A stretch of 64,000 bases of DNA from Pseudomonas ceruminis (GTDB lineage: Bacteria > Pseudomonadota > Gammaproteobacteria > Pseudomonadales > Pseudomonadaceae). The notes under the pieces are model-generated. The model was not told the DNA's origin. It was given only the letters and a program-made list of their open reading frames with translations, and did no database searches. The stretch spans positions 1 through 64,000 of the forward strand of contig NZ_BQHW01000026.1 in the NCBI RefSeq assembly GCF_021602025.1, in the 5' to 3' direction. How positions within the stretch are numbered: the first letter of the stretch is position 1; each line of letters starts with the position of its first letter. The position numbers were made by a program, and so were the translations under genes. Of the stretch, positions 1-7,398 are shown one piece after another.

Positions 1-990
1 CCCACCGTTTCTGGCGCGCAGAACCCTTACCTGCGCATCAGATTACGTCGTCGCAACACAACGCGGTCCGGTGCGCAGATGTACTGGGCGAACGAAGATG
101 GAGGGCTATCAGAAGTCCGGCGCATGGCCTGGGCCATCAGTACTACGACTACGGATTGGCAGGACATTGAAATCGATCTCTCCGGGCATGCCGGATGGAG
201 CGGCAAGAACATGTATGCCATCCGCTTGGATATGATGAACTCGGCCGACACGACCGGTGAAATCGACATCGCCTACATCGCAGTGGGAAGGCGATCGGCG
301 GCAGCCTCAGCGCAAGCGCTATCCAGCCTCGACAGTGTTGTAACGCAGCAGGGCGCAACGCTCACTGCGGAGTCGAAGCGCATCGACGGGCTGTACACCT
401 CAGTTGGGGATGCCAATGCGGCCATCCAAAGTGAGGCCACTGCCAGGTCCAGCGGTGATGCTGCGCTGGGGCAGCGTGTGGATACGGTCCAGAGTAATCT
501 TGGCACCACCAATGCCACTGTGCAGCAGATAAGCACGGCGCAGGCTGCACTCAACGGGAAAGTGAACGCCACCTGGTCTGTGAAACTAGGCCTCACGTCC
601 GGCGGTACCTACTACGCAGCCGGGTTTGGTCTGGGGCTTGAGAACCAGGGTGGCACGTTCCAGTCGAGCTTTGTTGTACTGGCCAACCGGTTCGCGGTTA
701 TGAACCCGGTGGGTGAGGGCCTGATCGTGCCGTTCGCTGTTCAGAACGGTCAGGTATTCATCGATGATGCGCTGATTTCGAAATTGGCTGTTCAGAAAGC
801 CATTGTAGGAAACTCAATCAACTCTTCTGAGCTCGCCAATGACGGCACACCAATTATGCGAATGGACTTCGCCTCAGGGACGATCATCATGCTTAATAAA
901 ACGGCCACGGCGTACACTGTATATAATCGCCGAGGCATTGACATGGTGATCAACGGTATTCGGCGAATAAGAATGGGCGAATGGGACTGA
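1..990 (+). CDS. Phage tail tip protein J (host specificity), C-terminal part
   Basis: This is the C-terminal 329 residues of a lambda gpJ-type tail protein. The reading frame is open from base 1, so the gene starts outside the window. The visible part has a carbohydrate-binding-like beta region, then a helical stretch (roughly residues 100-190) rich in Ala/Gln/Thr typical of trimeric phage fibres, then a DUF1983-like domain with the phrases LENQGG, FVVLANRFAV and NGQVFI. In siphophages this protein forms the tail tip and contacts the receptor. Two small tail genes and the lysis genes follow, the usual order at the right end of lambda-like Pseudomonas prophages. The last 150 bp are more AT-rich than the rest. 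Confidence 0.85.
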   Translation, partial: PTVSGAQNPYLRIRLRRRNTTRSGAQMYWANEDGGLSEVRRMAWAISTTTTDWQDIEIDLSGHAGWSGKNMYAIRLDMMNSADTTGEIDIAYIAVGRRSAAASAQALSSLDSVVTQQGATLTAESKRIDGLYTSVGDANAAIQSEATARSSGDAALGQRVDTVQSNLGTTNATVQQISTAQAALNGKVNATWSVKLGLTSGGTYYAAGFGLGLENQGGTFQSSFVVLANRFAVMNPVGEGLIVPFAVQNGQVFIDDALISKLAVQKAIVGNSINSSELANDGTPIMRMDFASGTIIMLNKTATAYTVYNRRGIDMVINGIRRIRMGEWD

Positions 991-993
991 TCT

Positions 994-1296
994 ATGCCGA
1001 ATGGTCTGGAAATATACGGTGCTGACGGTAGGCTACTCGTCAATATGACGATGTCTATCAGTCAGCATCAAGGAGAAGTTGTAACCAATGCCGCCAATGG
1101 AGCTGTTGCTATGCCTGCTCTCCCTGCAGGTAAACAGCGCTTTTACATTGTGGTCACGTTGGTCGACACGCAGCAGTGGAAGGGAAAGAAACCAGGTGTA
1201 ACAGTTTCTGGAAATACGCTGTCATGGCAATACCAGCACTCAACTTGGTTTGGCCAGTTTTCTGCCAATTGCCGTATCTATTATGGATACTATTAG
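994..1296 (+). CDS. Small tail-tip-like phage protein
   Basis: This 100-residue protein starts three bases after the tail protein J stop. It has no signal peptide or membrane segment. The N-terminus (MPNGLEIYGADGRLLVN) resembles that of the next gene (MPVGFQAFKEDGTLLFD), so the two probably share a small attachment fold. The rest is rich in beta-prone and aromatic residues and ends NCRIYYGYY. I infer a tail-tip or receptor-contact accessory protein from position and from the shared N-terminus. The sequence is AT-rich compared with the host genes, which fits a phage receptor module. I do not recognise a named family. Confidence 0.6.
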   Translation: MPNGLEIYGADGRLLVNMTMSISQHQGEVVTNAANGAVAMPALPAGKQRFYIVVTLVDTQQWKGKKPGVTVSGNTLSWQYQHSTWFGQFSANCRIYYGYY

Positions 1297-1304
1297 GATG
1301 ACAT

Positions 1305-2159
1305 ATGCCCGTTGGATTCCAAGCCTTCAAGGAGGACGGCACCCTCCTATTTGACATCGATCGTATCTGTTACGGCCTGCTAAAGAGTGGTTACCTAAAT
1401 TTGGTGGACAGATGGGGCCGTTACTATATCCGCTCCGCAAACCTTCCCCCCAATGAGGAAAGCAGCTGGTCCTATCTGAATTTGCTTGACCCGATATGCG
1501 GGATCACGGTAACCGGCGCGGTTTCCCCTATCGTTTTCTTGGTGGGTGACGGGAAGCCTTGCGGTGAAAGCATAAGTGGGGATGTACGAACCCTGTACTT
1601 TCAAGGCTGCACGCCTGGCACCAAGGCATTCGTATTCGATCTGATGCGCGATGTGGGTGAGAGGAGCGGCATGGAATGTTACGACGCATCCGGGAGAGTA
1701 AGCTTCACAACAGGCATGCCGCCACTGAACATAGTGGCAACTGTGAATCCGCCGCCCATCAGTCCAACTCAAGTCCCGGGCGCTGACTCTCGAGCAACCC
1801 CGTACGTGGGTGGTGCAAATGAAACATCTGGTAGAGAGTGGTCAGGCTCTGATTACAGGCAGCCAAAAGGGGCGGTCTTTGTCGGGGGTGTTAGCGGCGA
1901 ATTAGCTGCTTGCCTTACATTCTCTAGGAGCTGCGCCTTGAATCAAGGATCAGATTTTGGCGATGGAGTGTACCGGGTTGGTGCAAGCGAGGGGTGCGGC
2001 GGCTCTCAAAATGGCGTTCGCTTCTTTTTTAGTCCGGCGGTAGCAACGACCGCCACAATATTCAGCAACTCAAATACATCATGGTTCGATATCCCAACTG
2101 ATCGGCAACCTCAGGCGCTCGTAATTCGAGCTTCTGATTACCCATTCCCATTTAGATAA
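1305..2159 (+). CDS. Tail fibre / tail-tip protein of phage origin
   Basis: This is a 284-residue protein right after the 100-residue tail gene, with the same kind of N-terminus (MPVGFQAFKEDGTLLFD). The middle and end are rich in Gly, Ser, Cys and aromatic residues, including a Cys/Gly-rich stretch at about residues 205-245. No catalytic motif is seen. Position after tail protein J and the shared N-terminal motif suggest a structural protein carried at the tail tip, with a variable C-terminal receptor-contact region. Base composition is lower in GC than the neighbouring lysis genes, a sign of exchange between phages. The specific function is inferred. Confidence 0.6.
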   Translation: MPVGFQAFKEDGTLLFDIDRICYGLLKSGYLNLVDRWGRYYIRSANLPPNEESSWSYLNLLDPICGITVTGAVSPIVFLVGDGKPCGESISGDVRTLYFQGCTPGTKAFVFDLMRDVGERSGMECYDASGRVSFTTGMPPLNIVATVNPPPISPTQVPGADSRATPYVGGANETSGREWSGSDYRQPKGAVFVGGVSGELAACLTFSRSCALNQGSDFGDGVYRVGASEGCGGSQNGVRFFFSPAVATTATIFSNSNTSWFDIPTDRQPQALVIRASDYPFPFR

Positions 2160-2183
2160 ACTTTCGTGAAAGAGGAAATCCCT

Positions 2184-2408
2184 ATGCCATATGTAACCGT
2201 AAACGTCAGCAATAACTTCGACTCCGCCAACAACAACCGCTATGCCACCCCAGAAGAGGCTGACGCCCGTGCCCGGGAGATCCTGGCTCAGTTTCCGGCG
2301 GCCCAAGTCTTCACCGCCAAGGTGCTGAAAGACTACACCGCCAAGGTGACGGTCACCGCCAAGGACCCGGCCGAGCCGGAACCCGCCCCCGAGACGCCGG
2401 AATCCTGA
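2184..2408 (+). CDS. Small hypothetical phage protein with Pro/Glu-rich tail
   Basis: This is a 74-residue protein. I chose the ATG at 2184 because an AGAGGAAA ribosome site lies just upstream; a GTG at 2166 would add six residues and has no such site. Residues 1-55 look like a small alpha/beta fold, and the last 15 or so residues alternate Pro and Glu (EPEPAPETPE). It sits between tail and lysis genes and is followed by a rho-independent terminator, so it probably closes the late tail transcript. I do not recognise a family and no function can be read from it. Confidence 0.6.
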   Translation: MPYVTVNVSNNFDSANNNRYATPEEADARAREILAQFPAAQVFTAKVLKDYTAKVTVTAKDPAEPEPAPETPES

Positions 2409-2429
2409 CTTCCACAACAGATCACCAAG

Positions 2430-2455
2430 GCCCGCCTCGAGCGGGCTTCTTTTTG
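2430..2455 (+). terminator. Rho-independent terminator between tail and lysis genes
   Basis: The 6-bp arms GCCCGC and GCGGGC flank a CTCGA loop and are followed by TTCTTTTT. It lies 20 bases after the preceding stop and just before the endolysin start, so lysis genes would need readthrough or antitermination, as in other lambdoid late operons. Confidence 0.75.
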
Positions 2456-2469
2456 CCTGGAGAAAACGC

Positions 2470-3096
2470 ATGCCGATCACCGAGCAGCAACTGCTGCAGA
2501 TCTTGCCCAAGGCCCGCCCAGTCGCGGGTATTTTCCTGCCTGCCCTGAACCGGGCCATGTCCCGCTGGCGCCTCGACAGCCGGATCAGGCAGGCCGCGTT
2601 CCTGGCACAGATCGGTCACGAGTCCGGCCAGATGCGCAACCTGGTGGAGAACCTGAACTACAGCGCCGAGGCCCTGATAAAGACTTGGCCGACCCGTTTC
2701 ACTGCTGAGAACGCCGGCGCGTACGCCAGGAACCCCGAGAAGATCGCCAACAAGGTATACGGCGGGCGCATGGGCAACGGCCCGGAGGCCTCCGGCGATG
2801 GTTGGCGGTACCGCGGTCGCGGCCTACTGCAGGTCACCGGGCGCAGCAACTACCGCGCCGCTGGCGCCGGCCTGGGGCTGCCGCTGGAAGATGATCCTGG
2901 GTTGCTCGAGCAGGCCGAGCACGCCGCCCAGTCCGCCGCCTGGTGGTGGGCGAAGCACGGGCTGAACGAAATGGCCGACGCCGGCCGAATCCAAGATATC
3001 GGCAGCGTCATCAACACCGGCCAGCCGGGCAGGGTTCCGCATGGCGCGGCCGAGCGAAAGGCGCTGTATGACCTGGCGCTGCGGGTGCTGGCATGA
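2470..3096 (+). CDS. Phage endolysin, glycoside hydrolase family 19 (chitinase-like)
   Basis: This 208-residue enzyme belongs to the GH19 muramidase/chitinase group used as endolysin by many Pseudomonas phages. It cleaves peptidoglycan glycan strands to release progeny. Visible family marks are the catalytic region QIGHESGQMRNLVENLNYS (about residues 40-58), the YGGRMGNG loop, and RGRGLLQVTGRSNY in the core. It has no signal peptide, so it needs a holin or another export route; no clear holin is seen next to it. Its stop overlaps the start of the Rz-like gene by 4 bp, which supports one lysis cassette. Confidence 0.9.
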   Translation: MPITEQQLLQILPKARPVAGIFLPALNRAMSRWRLDSRIRQAAFLAQIGHESGQMRNLVENLNYSAEALIKTWPTRFTAENAGAYARNPEKIANKVYGGRMGNGPEASGDGWRYRGRGLLQVTGRSNYRAAGAGLGLPLEDDPGLLEQAEHAAQSAAWWWAKHGLNEMADAGRIQDIGSVINTGQPGRVPHGAAERKALYDLALRVLA

Positions 3097-3590
3097 AGTC
3101 CTTGGCCATCAGGTGCGCGCTGCTGCTGGCGCTCCTGGGCACCTATTGGTTGACGTACCAGCACGGCCGGTCGGTAGAGCGGGCAGAGGCTGCTGCCGCC
3201 TCGGCGCAACGGGACAGCGGCGACCGCCTGGCTGAGGTAATCGGCGAGCGCGCGGCCCGCCAGGAAGAACAACGACGCGCCCAGGCGCAAGAGGAGGCGA
3301 GAGCCCATGCCCAGGAAGAACGGAAGATTGCTGATGCTGGCGCTGCTGGCGCCGATGCTGTTGGCCAGCGGCTGCGCGACGAAGGCGCCAAGCTCGCCGC
3401 CACCGTCAGTTGCCCCGGCACGGATACCGCAGCTGTCGCCCGAGGCCAGGCAGCCACCCGCGCCGCCATGGTGCTCTCCGACCTGCTCACACGGACTGAT
3501 GCTCGAGCGGGAGACCTGGCGAAAGCTTATGACCAAGCCCGAATAGCGGGACTGGCTTGCGAGGCGTCCTATAATGCTCTGATCAACTGA
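3093..3590 (+). CDS. Rz-like inner-membrane spanin (i-spanin)
   Basis: This is a 165-residue protein with one N-terminal membrane segment (about residues 5-20, ALLLALLGTYWL) followed by a long charged, Ala/Arg/Glu/Gln-rich coiled coil. That is the topology of Rz proteins, which span the periplasm and fuse inner and outer membranes in the last step of lysis. It overlaps the endolysin by 4 bp, and an Rz1-type lipoprotein is nested inside it in another frame, the classic Rz/Rz1 arrangement. Assignment rests on topology and context rather than on strong sequence identity. Confidence 0.8.
   Translation: MKSLAIRCALLLALLGTYWLTYQHGRSVERAEAAAASAQRDSGDRLAEVIGERAARQEEQRRAQAQEEARAHAQEERKIADAGAAGADAVGQRLRDEGAKLAATVSCPGTDTAAVARGQAATRAAMVLSDLLTRTDARAGDLAKAYDQARIAGLACEASYNALIN
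3307..3546 (+). CDS. Rz1-like outer-membrane spanin lipoprotein, nested in Rz
   Basis: This 79-residue ORF lies wholly inside the Rz-like gene in a different frame. It begins with basic residues, a hydrophobic stretch, and the lipobox LASGC, so Cys-23 would be lipidated and the mature protein is about 57 residues. The mature part is Pro-rich (SSPPPSVAPARIPQLSPEAR), as in lambda Rz1. Its partner is the Rz-like protein; together they would bridge the two membranes. The nested layout, lipobox and proline content all match Rz1, so I regard it as real despite the overlap. Confidence 0.8.
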   Translation: MPRKNGRLLMLALLAPMLLASGCATKAPSSPPPSVAPARIPQLSPEARQPPAPPWCSPTCSHGLMLERETWRKLMTKPE

Positions 3591-3603
3591 TTGGAGCATA
3601 GCA

Positions 3604-3828
3604 GTGGAGAAGCGCACCTTTATTGGGATGGTAGAGGCAGGAGAGCCGTTGATACAGCAGGCGGTTGACGCCATGCGTGAGTACCACCAAGCCCAAGACA
3701 TTGGCGCGCCGCCGGCAGAAGTGGAGCGCCTGCGCCTGCAAGCTGAGTCGTTGTTCCAGGCCGTCTCCGACTATCAGTTCAGGGTGATAGCCAAGGCCCG
3801 TGGAAAAGTTTTACCACCTCTTCACTGA
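3604..3828 (+). CDS. Hypothetical phage protein (74 aa)
   Basis: The protein starts with GTG at 3604, preceded by a TTGGAG ribosome site. It is mostly helical and charged, with no signal peptide or membrane segment; the middle (YHQAQDIGAPPAEVERLRLQ) looks like a helical hairpin. It follows the lysis genes and converges with the SRAP gene, overlapping it by 7 bp at the 3' ends. I do not recognise the family. Confidence 0.6.
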   Translation: MEKRTFIGMVEAGEPLIQQAVDAMREYHQAQDIGAPPAEVERLRLQAESLFQAVSDYQFRVIAKARGKVLPPLH

Positions 3829-4487
3829 AGCGGCTTAACCAGCTCGGCGCCCTGATTGCGCACGTTACCTACGGCAGTGCTCACCCGGTACCACTCGAAG
3901 GCCTCAGCCGGCTCACCCAGGTTGAGCGCCATTTGCTCGGCCTGTTCCTTCGGGGTCCCGGCCGTCATCCACTCTCGAGCCAAGGACGGCGCGAAAACCA
4001 CCGGTCTACGGTCGTGCACATCGACCATGCCACCCTGTGCGTCGGCGGTGATGATCACGAAACCGTCATGCTCGTTGCCTGCGAACTGGCCGATACTGGC
4101 GCACAGGGCAGGATGCCCGTCGCGGCGCCGGATGTAGTAGGGCTGTTTCTTCGGCCCGCCCTCGTCGACCCACTCATACCAACCGTCGATGGGCGTTATG
4201 GCGCGGTGCGGCCAGATAGCCCGGAAGAACGGCCCGTGCGCTACCTTTTCGACCCTGGCGTTGATAGGTGCAGCGCGGTCGGTCGCCCAGTGCGGGCGCC
4301 ATCCCCACCTCACCAGGTCCGCACGCGGGCCTGCCTCCCCCATTCTCAGCACGGCAACAGACGTAGTCGGGGCGACGTTGAATCGTCCCAATGCCTGGTC
4401 ACCGACGTTGTTTGTCCAAGCCTCTGGCAAGCTGAGGGTCTCGACGAAATCGTGTATCCCCCGGTATTGGCTCAGCCTTCCACACAT
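3822..4487 (-). CDS. yedK: SOS response-associated peptidase (SRAP / HMCES / YedK family)
   Basis: This 221-residue SRAP protein forms a covalent thiazolidine crosslink with abasic sites in single-stranded DNA and protects them from cleavage. I chose the ATG at 4487 because the family needs Cys at position 2, and this start gives MCGRLSQY. Other family marks are the active-site Asn in NARVEKV, Glu in DGWYEW, and the HDRRPVVF motif that carries the catalytic His. It sits at the right end of the prophage and reads toward the lysis genes. A LexA-type palindrome 81 bases upstream of the start suggests damage induction. Carriage by phages is common. Confidence 0.92.
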   Translation of the reverse strand: MCGRLSQYRGIHDFVETLSLPEAWTNNVGDQALGRFNVAPTTSVAVLRMGEAGPRADLVRWGWRPHWATDRAAPINARVEKVAHGPFFRAIWPHRAITPIDGWYEWVDEGGPKKQPYYIRRRDGHPALCASIGQFAGNEHDGFVIITADAQGGMVDVHDRRPVVFAPSLAREWMTAGTPKEQAEQMALNLGEPAEAFEWYRVSTAVGNVRNQGAELVKPLQ

Positions 4488-4567
4488 GCATCGTCCCTCC
4501 CGCCTGAGCACTTAAGCATAGTCCGCCGAGCGGTACTGGCGGGTGTGCGTTGCCTGGTGGTGAAATA

Positions 4568-4583
4568 CTGTATCGATATACAG
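4568..4583. promoter_or_regulatory. LexA (SOS) box between divergent phage genes
   Basis: The 16-mer CTGTATCGATATACAG is a perfect CTGT-N8-ACAG palindrome, extended outward to AATACTG...CAGTATT. It lies between the SRAP gene (minus strand) and the 97-residue gene at 4596 (plus strand, 12 bases away), so one LexA site could control both. Binding is inferred from the consensus. Confidence 0.85.
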
Positions 4584-4595
4584 TATTGGTGCTCT

Positions 4596-4889
4596 ATGTA
4601 TTTCCTCCTTGTCCGCCGTCGCGAGCGCGGCGTAGCAATACCAAGCGAAAAACTCGGGAAAATCACGGCCCTGAGCGCAGACGTGCACATCGAATACAGC
4701 CATAGCGACGTGTTAGGGCGCCCCTCTATACAGGCCTGGGTCTTCAATCCGACCCCAAGCGGGGACATCATTCCGCGCCTGCACGATGCCTGCGTGAACG
4801 GCATGGCCCAGCTCGGGATGAACATCACCGGGCTGGAAGAGATCGATGGCGTGCTGTATGCGCAGTCGTGGTGGTGTAGGACGGTCTGA
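4596..4889 (+). CDS. SOS-linked hypothetical phage protein (97 aa)
   Basis: The ATG at 4596 lies 12 bases after the LexA palindrome; the same frame is open upstream into the SRAP gene, but those upstream codons lie antisense to it and are not credible. The protein has no membrane segment. Phrases such as [21 protein letters not shown] and GVLYAQSWW are seen, and I do not recognise a family. It forms a two-gene unit with the next gene (1-base stop/start overlap). Its place beside an SOS box suggests damage induction. Confidence 0.6.
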   Translation: MYFLLVRRRERGVAIPSEKLGKITALSADVHIEYSHSDVLGRPSIQAWVFNPTPSGDIIPRLHDACVNGMAQLGMNITGLEEIDGVLYAQSWWCRTV

Positions 4890-5095
4890 TGGATGGGTTG
4901 CCAAGGGCCTGGCTGGACGAGCTCAACGACCAATTCGCCCTGGTCATGGATCCTGACGGGCGCGCTGTCGTGCTCAGCGAGATGGCCTACGCGGCGCATC
5001 GCCGGGGAGAGGTGGCTGAAGATGCCCTAGTCGACATGCTGGAGCTGGTCGAGGCGGCCAGGCTGTGGGCGCTGGAAGCGCCGGCCTTTGAGTAG
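4889..5095 (+). CDS. Hypothetical phage protein (68 aa)
   Basis: This gene starts at 4889, sharing one base with the stop of the preceding gene, so translation is probably coupled. The protein is acidic and mainly helical ([39 protein letters not shown] as overlapping helices). It is the last gene before the tRNA-Cys remnant at the prophage end. No family recognised. Confidence 0.55.
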   Translation: MDGLPRAWLDELNDQFALVMDPDGRAVVLSEMAYAAHRRGEVAEDALVDMLELVEAARLWALEAPAFE

Positions 5096-5273
5096 CTATA
5101 TAAAGGAAGGGAAACGGTCGGCAGAACGCCGGAGAAGGGCAGCAGCAAGCGTGGGACAAAACTGGGACATTGAATGCCCCAAATGATGATGAATCAATAT
5201 GCAGCAAAATTAGGCTAAACCCAATGGATACAGGGGTTTGAGCGATTACACCTAGCAAAATAGCAGGTTCTTA

Positions 5274-5322
5274 CCGGATTGCAAATCCGTCTACGCCGGT
5301 TCGATTCCGACCTCGGCCTCCA
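5274..5322 (+). repeat. attR: duplicated 3' half of tRNA-Cys(GCA)
   Basis: The 49 bases from CCGGATTGCAAATCCG to the terminal CCA match the anticodon arm (anticodon GCA), variable loop, T arm and acceptor strand of tRNA-Cys. No matching 5' half (acceptor, D arm) lies upstream; the preceding sequence is phage DNA. This is the pattern expected at attR when a prophage integrates into the 3' half of a tRNA gene and the intact tRNA is rebuilt at the other end, outside the window. It ends the first prophage. Confidence 0.85.
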
Positions 5323-5332
5323 CCATTCGAAA

Positions 5333-5363
5333 GCCCCGCAGATTAACGTCTGCGGGGTTTTTC
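5333..5363 (+). terminator. Terminator following the tRNA-Cys remnant
   Basis: The arms GCCCCGCAGA and TCTGCGGGGT flank a short loop and end in TTTTTC. It would be the natural terminator of the host tRNA-Cys transcript left behind on the attR side. A similar GCGGGGTTTTTCTTTG stretch recurs near 9183. Confidence 0.75.
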
Positions 5364-5490
5364 TTTGCGCGTCAAAAAGCCAAGAGTTCCGAAACTTTTG
5401 GCATGGAGTTCCGAAACCTCGCTTCAGATCCTGCTTTAGATTTCCCTCTCCAAAAGGGAAGGCTGGGCTCGCCAGCCTCCGTTGGGGGGG

Positions 5491-6438
5491 TTATTGATTA
5501 TTGTCGAAATGTTCTTTGATCGCTTCGTTTATCAGCTGTTTCTGTGAAGAGCGCCGAGAATTAACCAATTGCCAAAGTGAAAAAATGAGAGTAAATGCGA
5601 AAGCTGCTATCGAGATGTAGAGGCTCGCATTGCTGCTATTTAGGTATTGATGGATCAGGCTGTTTTTCGTTTTTAACGACGAGATAATGGTGCTTATTTC
5701 ATCTTGAACCGACTCGTACTCCGAAGAGTTAAGCTTTTGCGCAATGTTTTTGAAACTTCTTGTGTCTTGCTCATCTAATCCGTCGAACGGATTTATTTTG
5801 TTGTACTCGAATATAAGATCTTCAAGTTTCTTTAAGAAAATTGTTTCATCGTTTACAGGGCTCGCGCTGCGGATGTAGATCCCTACCTTGAGGTCATCGA
5901 GGACATCCGCCAAGGTTGTGGTGCTTTTTTCATAGTAGAGGTGAGGCTTAAATGCTGGCCAAAAGCTGCTCTCAGCATTTTGGCTTTGATTTGTGAAGAC
6001 TGTTTTAAGGGTTTCAAGAGAGGCGCCATGAATGATCGAATTACGGATCGATAATTGCAGGTCTTGCTTTCCAACGAATTTCCCCGTGGTATCAACAAGG
6101 ATTAGGGCTCCAGCCAATACTCCCATCAGCATGGTTGCTAGTACAGAGGCCCAGACGAGTAAGATGCTCTGGTTCTTCTCTTTTTTGACTACGGTCTTAA
6201 CAATGTTGTCCACAATGTCTGAAATTATTTTATCCGAAACGTTGCCGGCACCTTGTTCGTTTATCTGCTTCCGTACTTCTTCACGTATCTGCTCATGAGA
6301 CTTATCTTTCCAGTCTTTTTTAAATGTTATTTCAAATGATTTCTTTTTTTTACTCGGGCCGTTATTTTCAATGCTGTCATCAACTGTAGGGGTTGTTGAT
6401 GTATTGTCGTTTTTTATATCGTCTGCTGCTACGGTCAT
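5491..6438 (-). CDS. AT-rich two-pass membrane protein of unknown function
   Basis: This is a 315-residue protein with a soluble, lysine-rich N-terminal part (about 1-90), a first membrane segment near residues 93-115, a central soluble region of about 150 residues, a second membrane segment near 272-292, and a short polar tail. The predicted form is a two-pass protein with a large central domain on one side of the membrane. Base composition is far more AT-rich than its neighbours, which indicates transfer. It lies just outside attR, next to integrase debris, a common place for cargo or defence genes. I do not recognise a family and give no function. Confidence 0.7.
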   Translation of the reverse strand: MTVAADDIKNDNTSTTPTVDDSIENNGPSKKKKSFEITFKKDWKDKSHEQIREEVRKQINEQGAGNVSDKIISDIVDNIVKTVVKKEKNQSILLVWASVLATMLMGVLAGALILVDTTGKFVGKQDLQLSIRNSIIHGASLETLKTVFTNQSQNAESSFWPAFKPHLYYEKSTTTLADVLDDLKVGIYIRSASPVNDETIFLKKLEDLIFEYNKINPFDGLDEQDTRSFKNIAQKLNSSEYESVQDEISTIISSLKTKNSLIHQYLNSSNASLYISIAAFAFTLIFSLWQLVNSRRSSQKQLINEAIKEHFDNNQ

Positions 6439-6542
6439 CGCTCAGAGCCTGTAAAGATAAGTTAGCTGGTAACATAATCATCGGGTTGAGGAAGGTATCA
6501 TTTTCGGCGTAATGATTCATCTTCTTTGTAGGTGTGTTCCAC

Positions 6543-6990
6543 TCATTTAGATGGTTTAGCAATCGCACCAACGCGACGATATACCCGTTCCAGTTATTCC
6601 CTCCTTGGAATGACCCAGCAGTACACTCGCATCGCTAAGGTCGTTGATCTCCGAAGCCGCCTTCGGTCGGATGTCGCGGAACTGGAACTGGGCGATTCGA
6701 TTGGCCAGGTCCGGCTTCTTTTCCAGTTCGGCTTTTACCCTGGCTGCCTCGCGGGCATCCGCCCACCGGTTTCGCAGCATCGGCCAGCTCATGCGCTTGC
6801 CGTGCTCGTTGACGATGAAGAACGGCGAAAGGTGTTGGCTGGTGTATCGCATGATCCGATCGAGCAGCAGGCCCAGCCAAGCCGCAATTGCCTTTGGTCG
6901 GACGCCGTCGGACATACGCTTCAAACCGGCCTGCCAGTACATCGCCGTGCAGTTGATCGTCCTGGCTGCAGCCAATCCAGTATCGGCCAC
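6543..6990 (-). pseudogene. Tyrosine integrase remnant, N-terminally truncated and frameshifted
   Basis: The fragment carries the catalytic half of a phage integrase: FRDIRPKAASEI with the box II Arg, then LLGHSKEGIT. After that the frame breaks at a CCC run at 6584-6586 (GGG on the coding strand). Removing one base restores the expected end VYRRVGAIAKPSK with the catalytic Tyr, and a stop at 6543. The N-terminal core-binding domain is missing. The gene is therefore dead and marks an older element next to the attR of prophage 1. Confidence 0.8.
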
Positions 6991-7398
6991 GGGCAGAAGG
7001 TTGGCTGAGTTACGGGGAGGTGTTGCGGGGATGTTTCTGGATCACCGCCCAAGGCCAGGAAGGCCTAGGGCGGTGAAGATTTCCAAGACCCGGTATCCGG
7101 TGGATCGCAAGGCTGCTCCGCTTAAGTGAACAGCATTAGGCCATGCGCCGGGTTTTTTCGTTTGAGTTCCCCGCAAGGGAGGAACCGAGTCAATATTGGC
7201 GTGGCGTGGATCGACTGCGCGCTGGAGCAGCTGCGCGAGACAGCTTTCCGCGCGGATAAACACCTGTCTTCATAGCAGCGTGTCCAGCTTGAGACAGCGC
7301 GACACAGTGAAGCCCTGGCTCCGAAAGCCGGGGCTTGTGAGTTTTCAGTAATGACCAAGTTGTGACCGAAGCCTGAATTCGCGACTCCCAGTTAGCTG
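6991..7398. other. Gene-free stretch, decayed mobile DNA
   Basis: About 400 bases between the integrase remnant and the hydrolase gene. Short frames exist on both strands, but none has a ribosome site, a recognisable motif or the GC-rich third positions of neighbouring genes. I see no RNA gene or clear terminator. It is most simply scrambled debris of the former element. Confidence 0.5.

Noticed and set aside
3933-4595. Long plus-strand frame upstream of the 97-residue phage gene
   Set aside because: It lies antisense to the SRAP gene, which has clear catalytic motifs; only the part from the ATG at 4596 looks real.
7042-7263. Minus-strand ORF of 73 codons in the debris
   Set aside because: No ribosome site, motif or host-like codon use; it lies in the decayed region and looks like chance.
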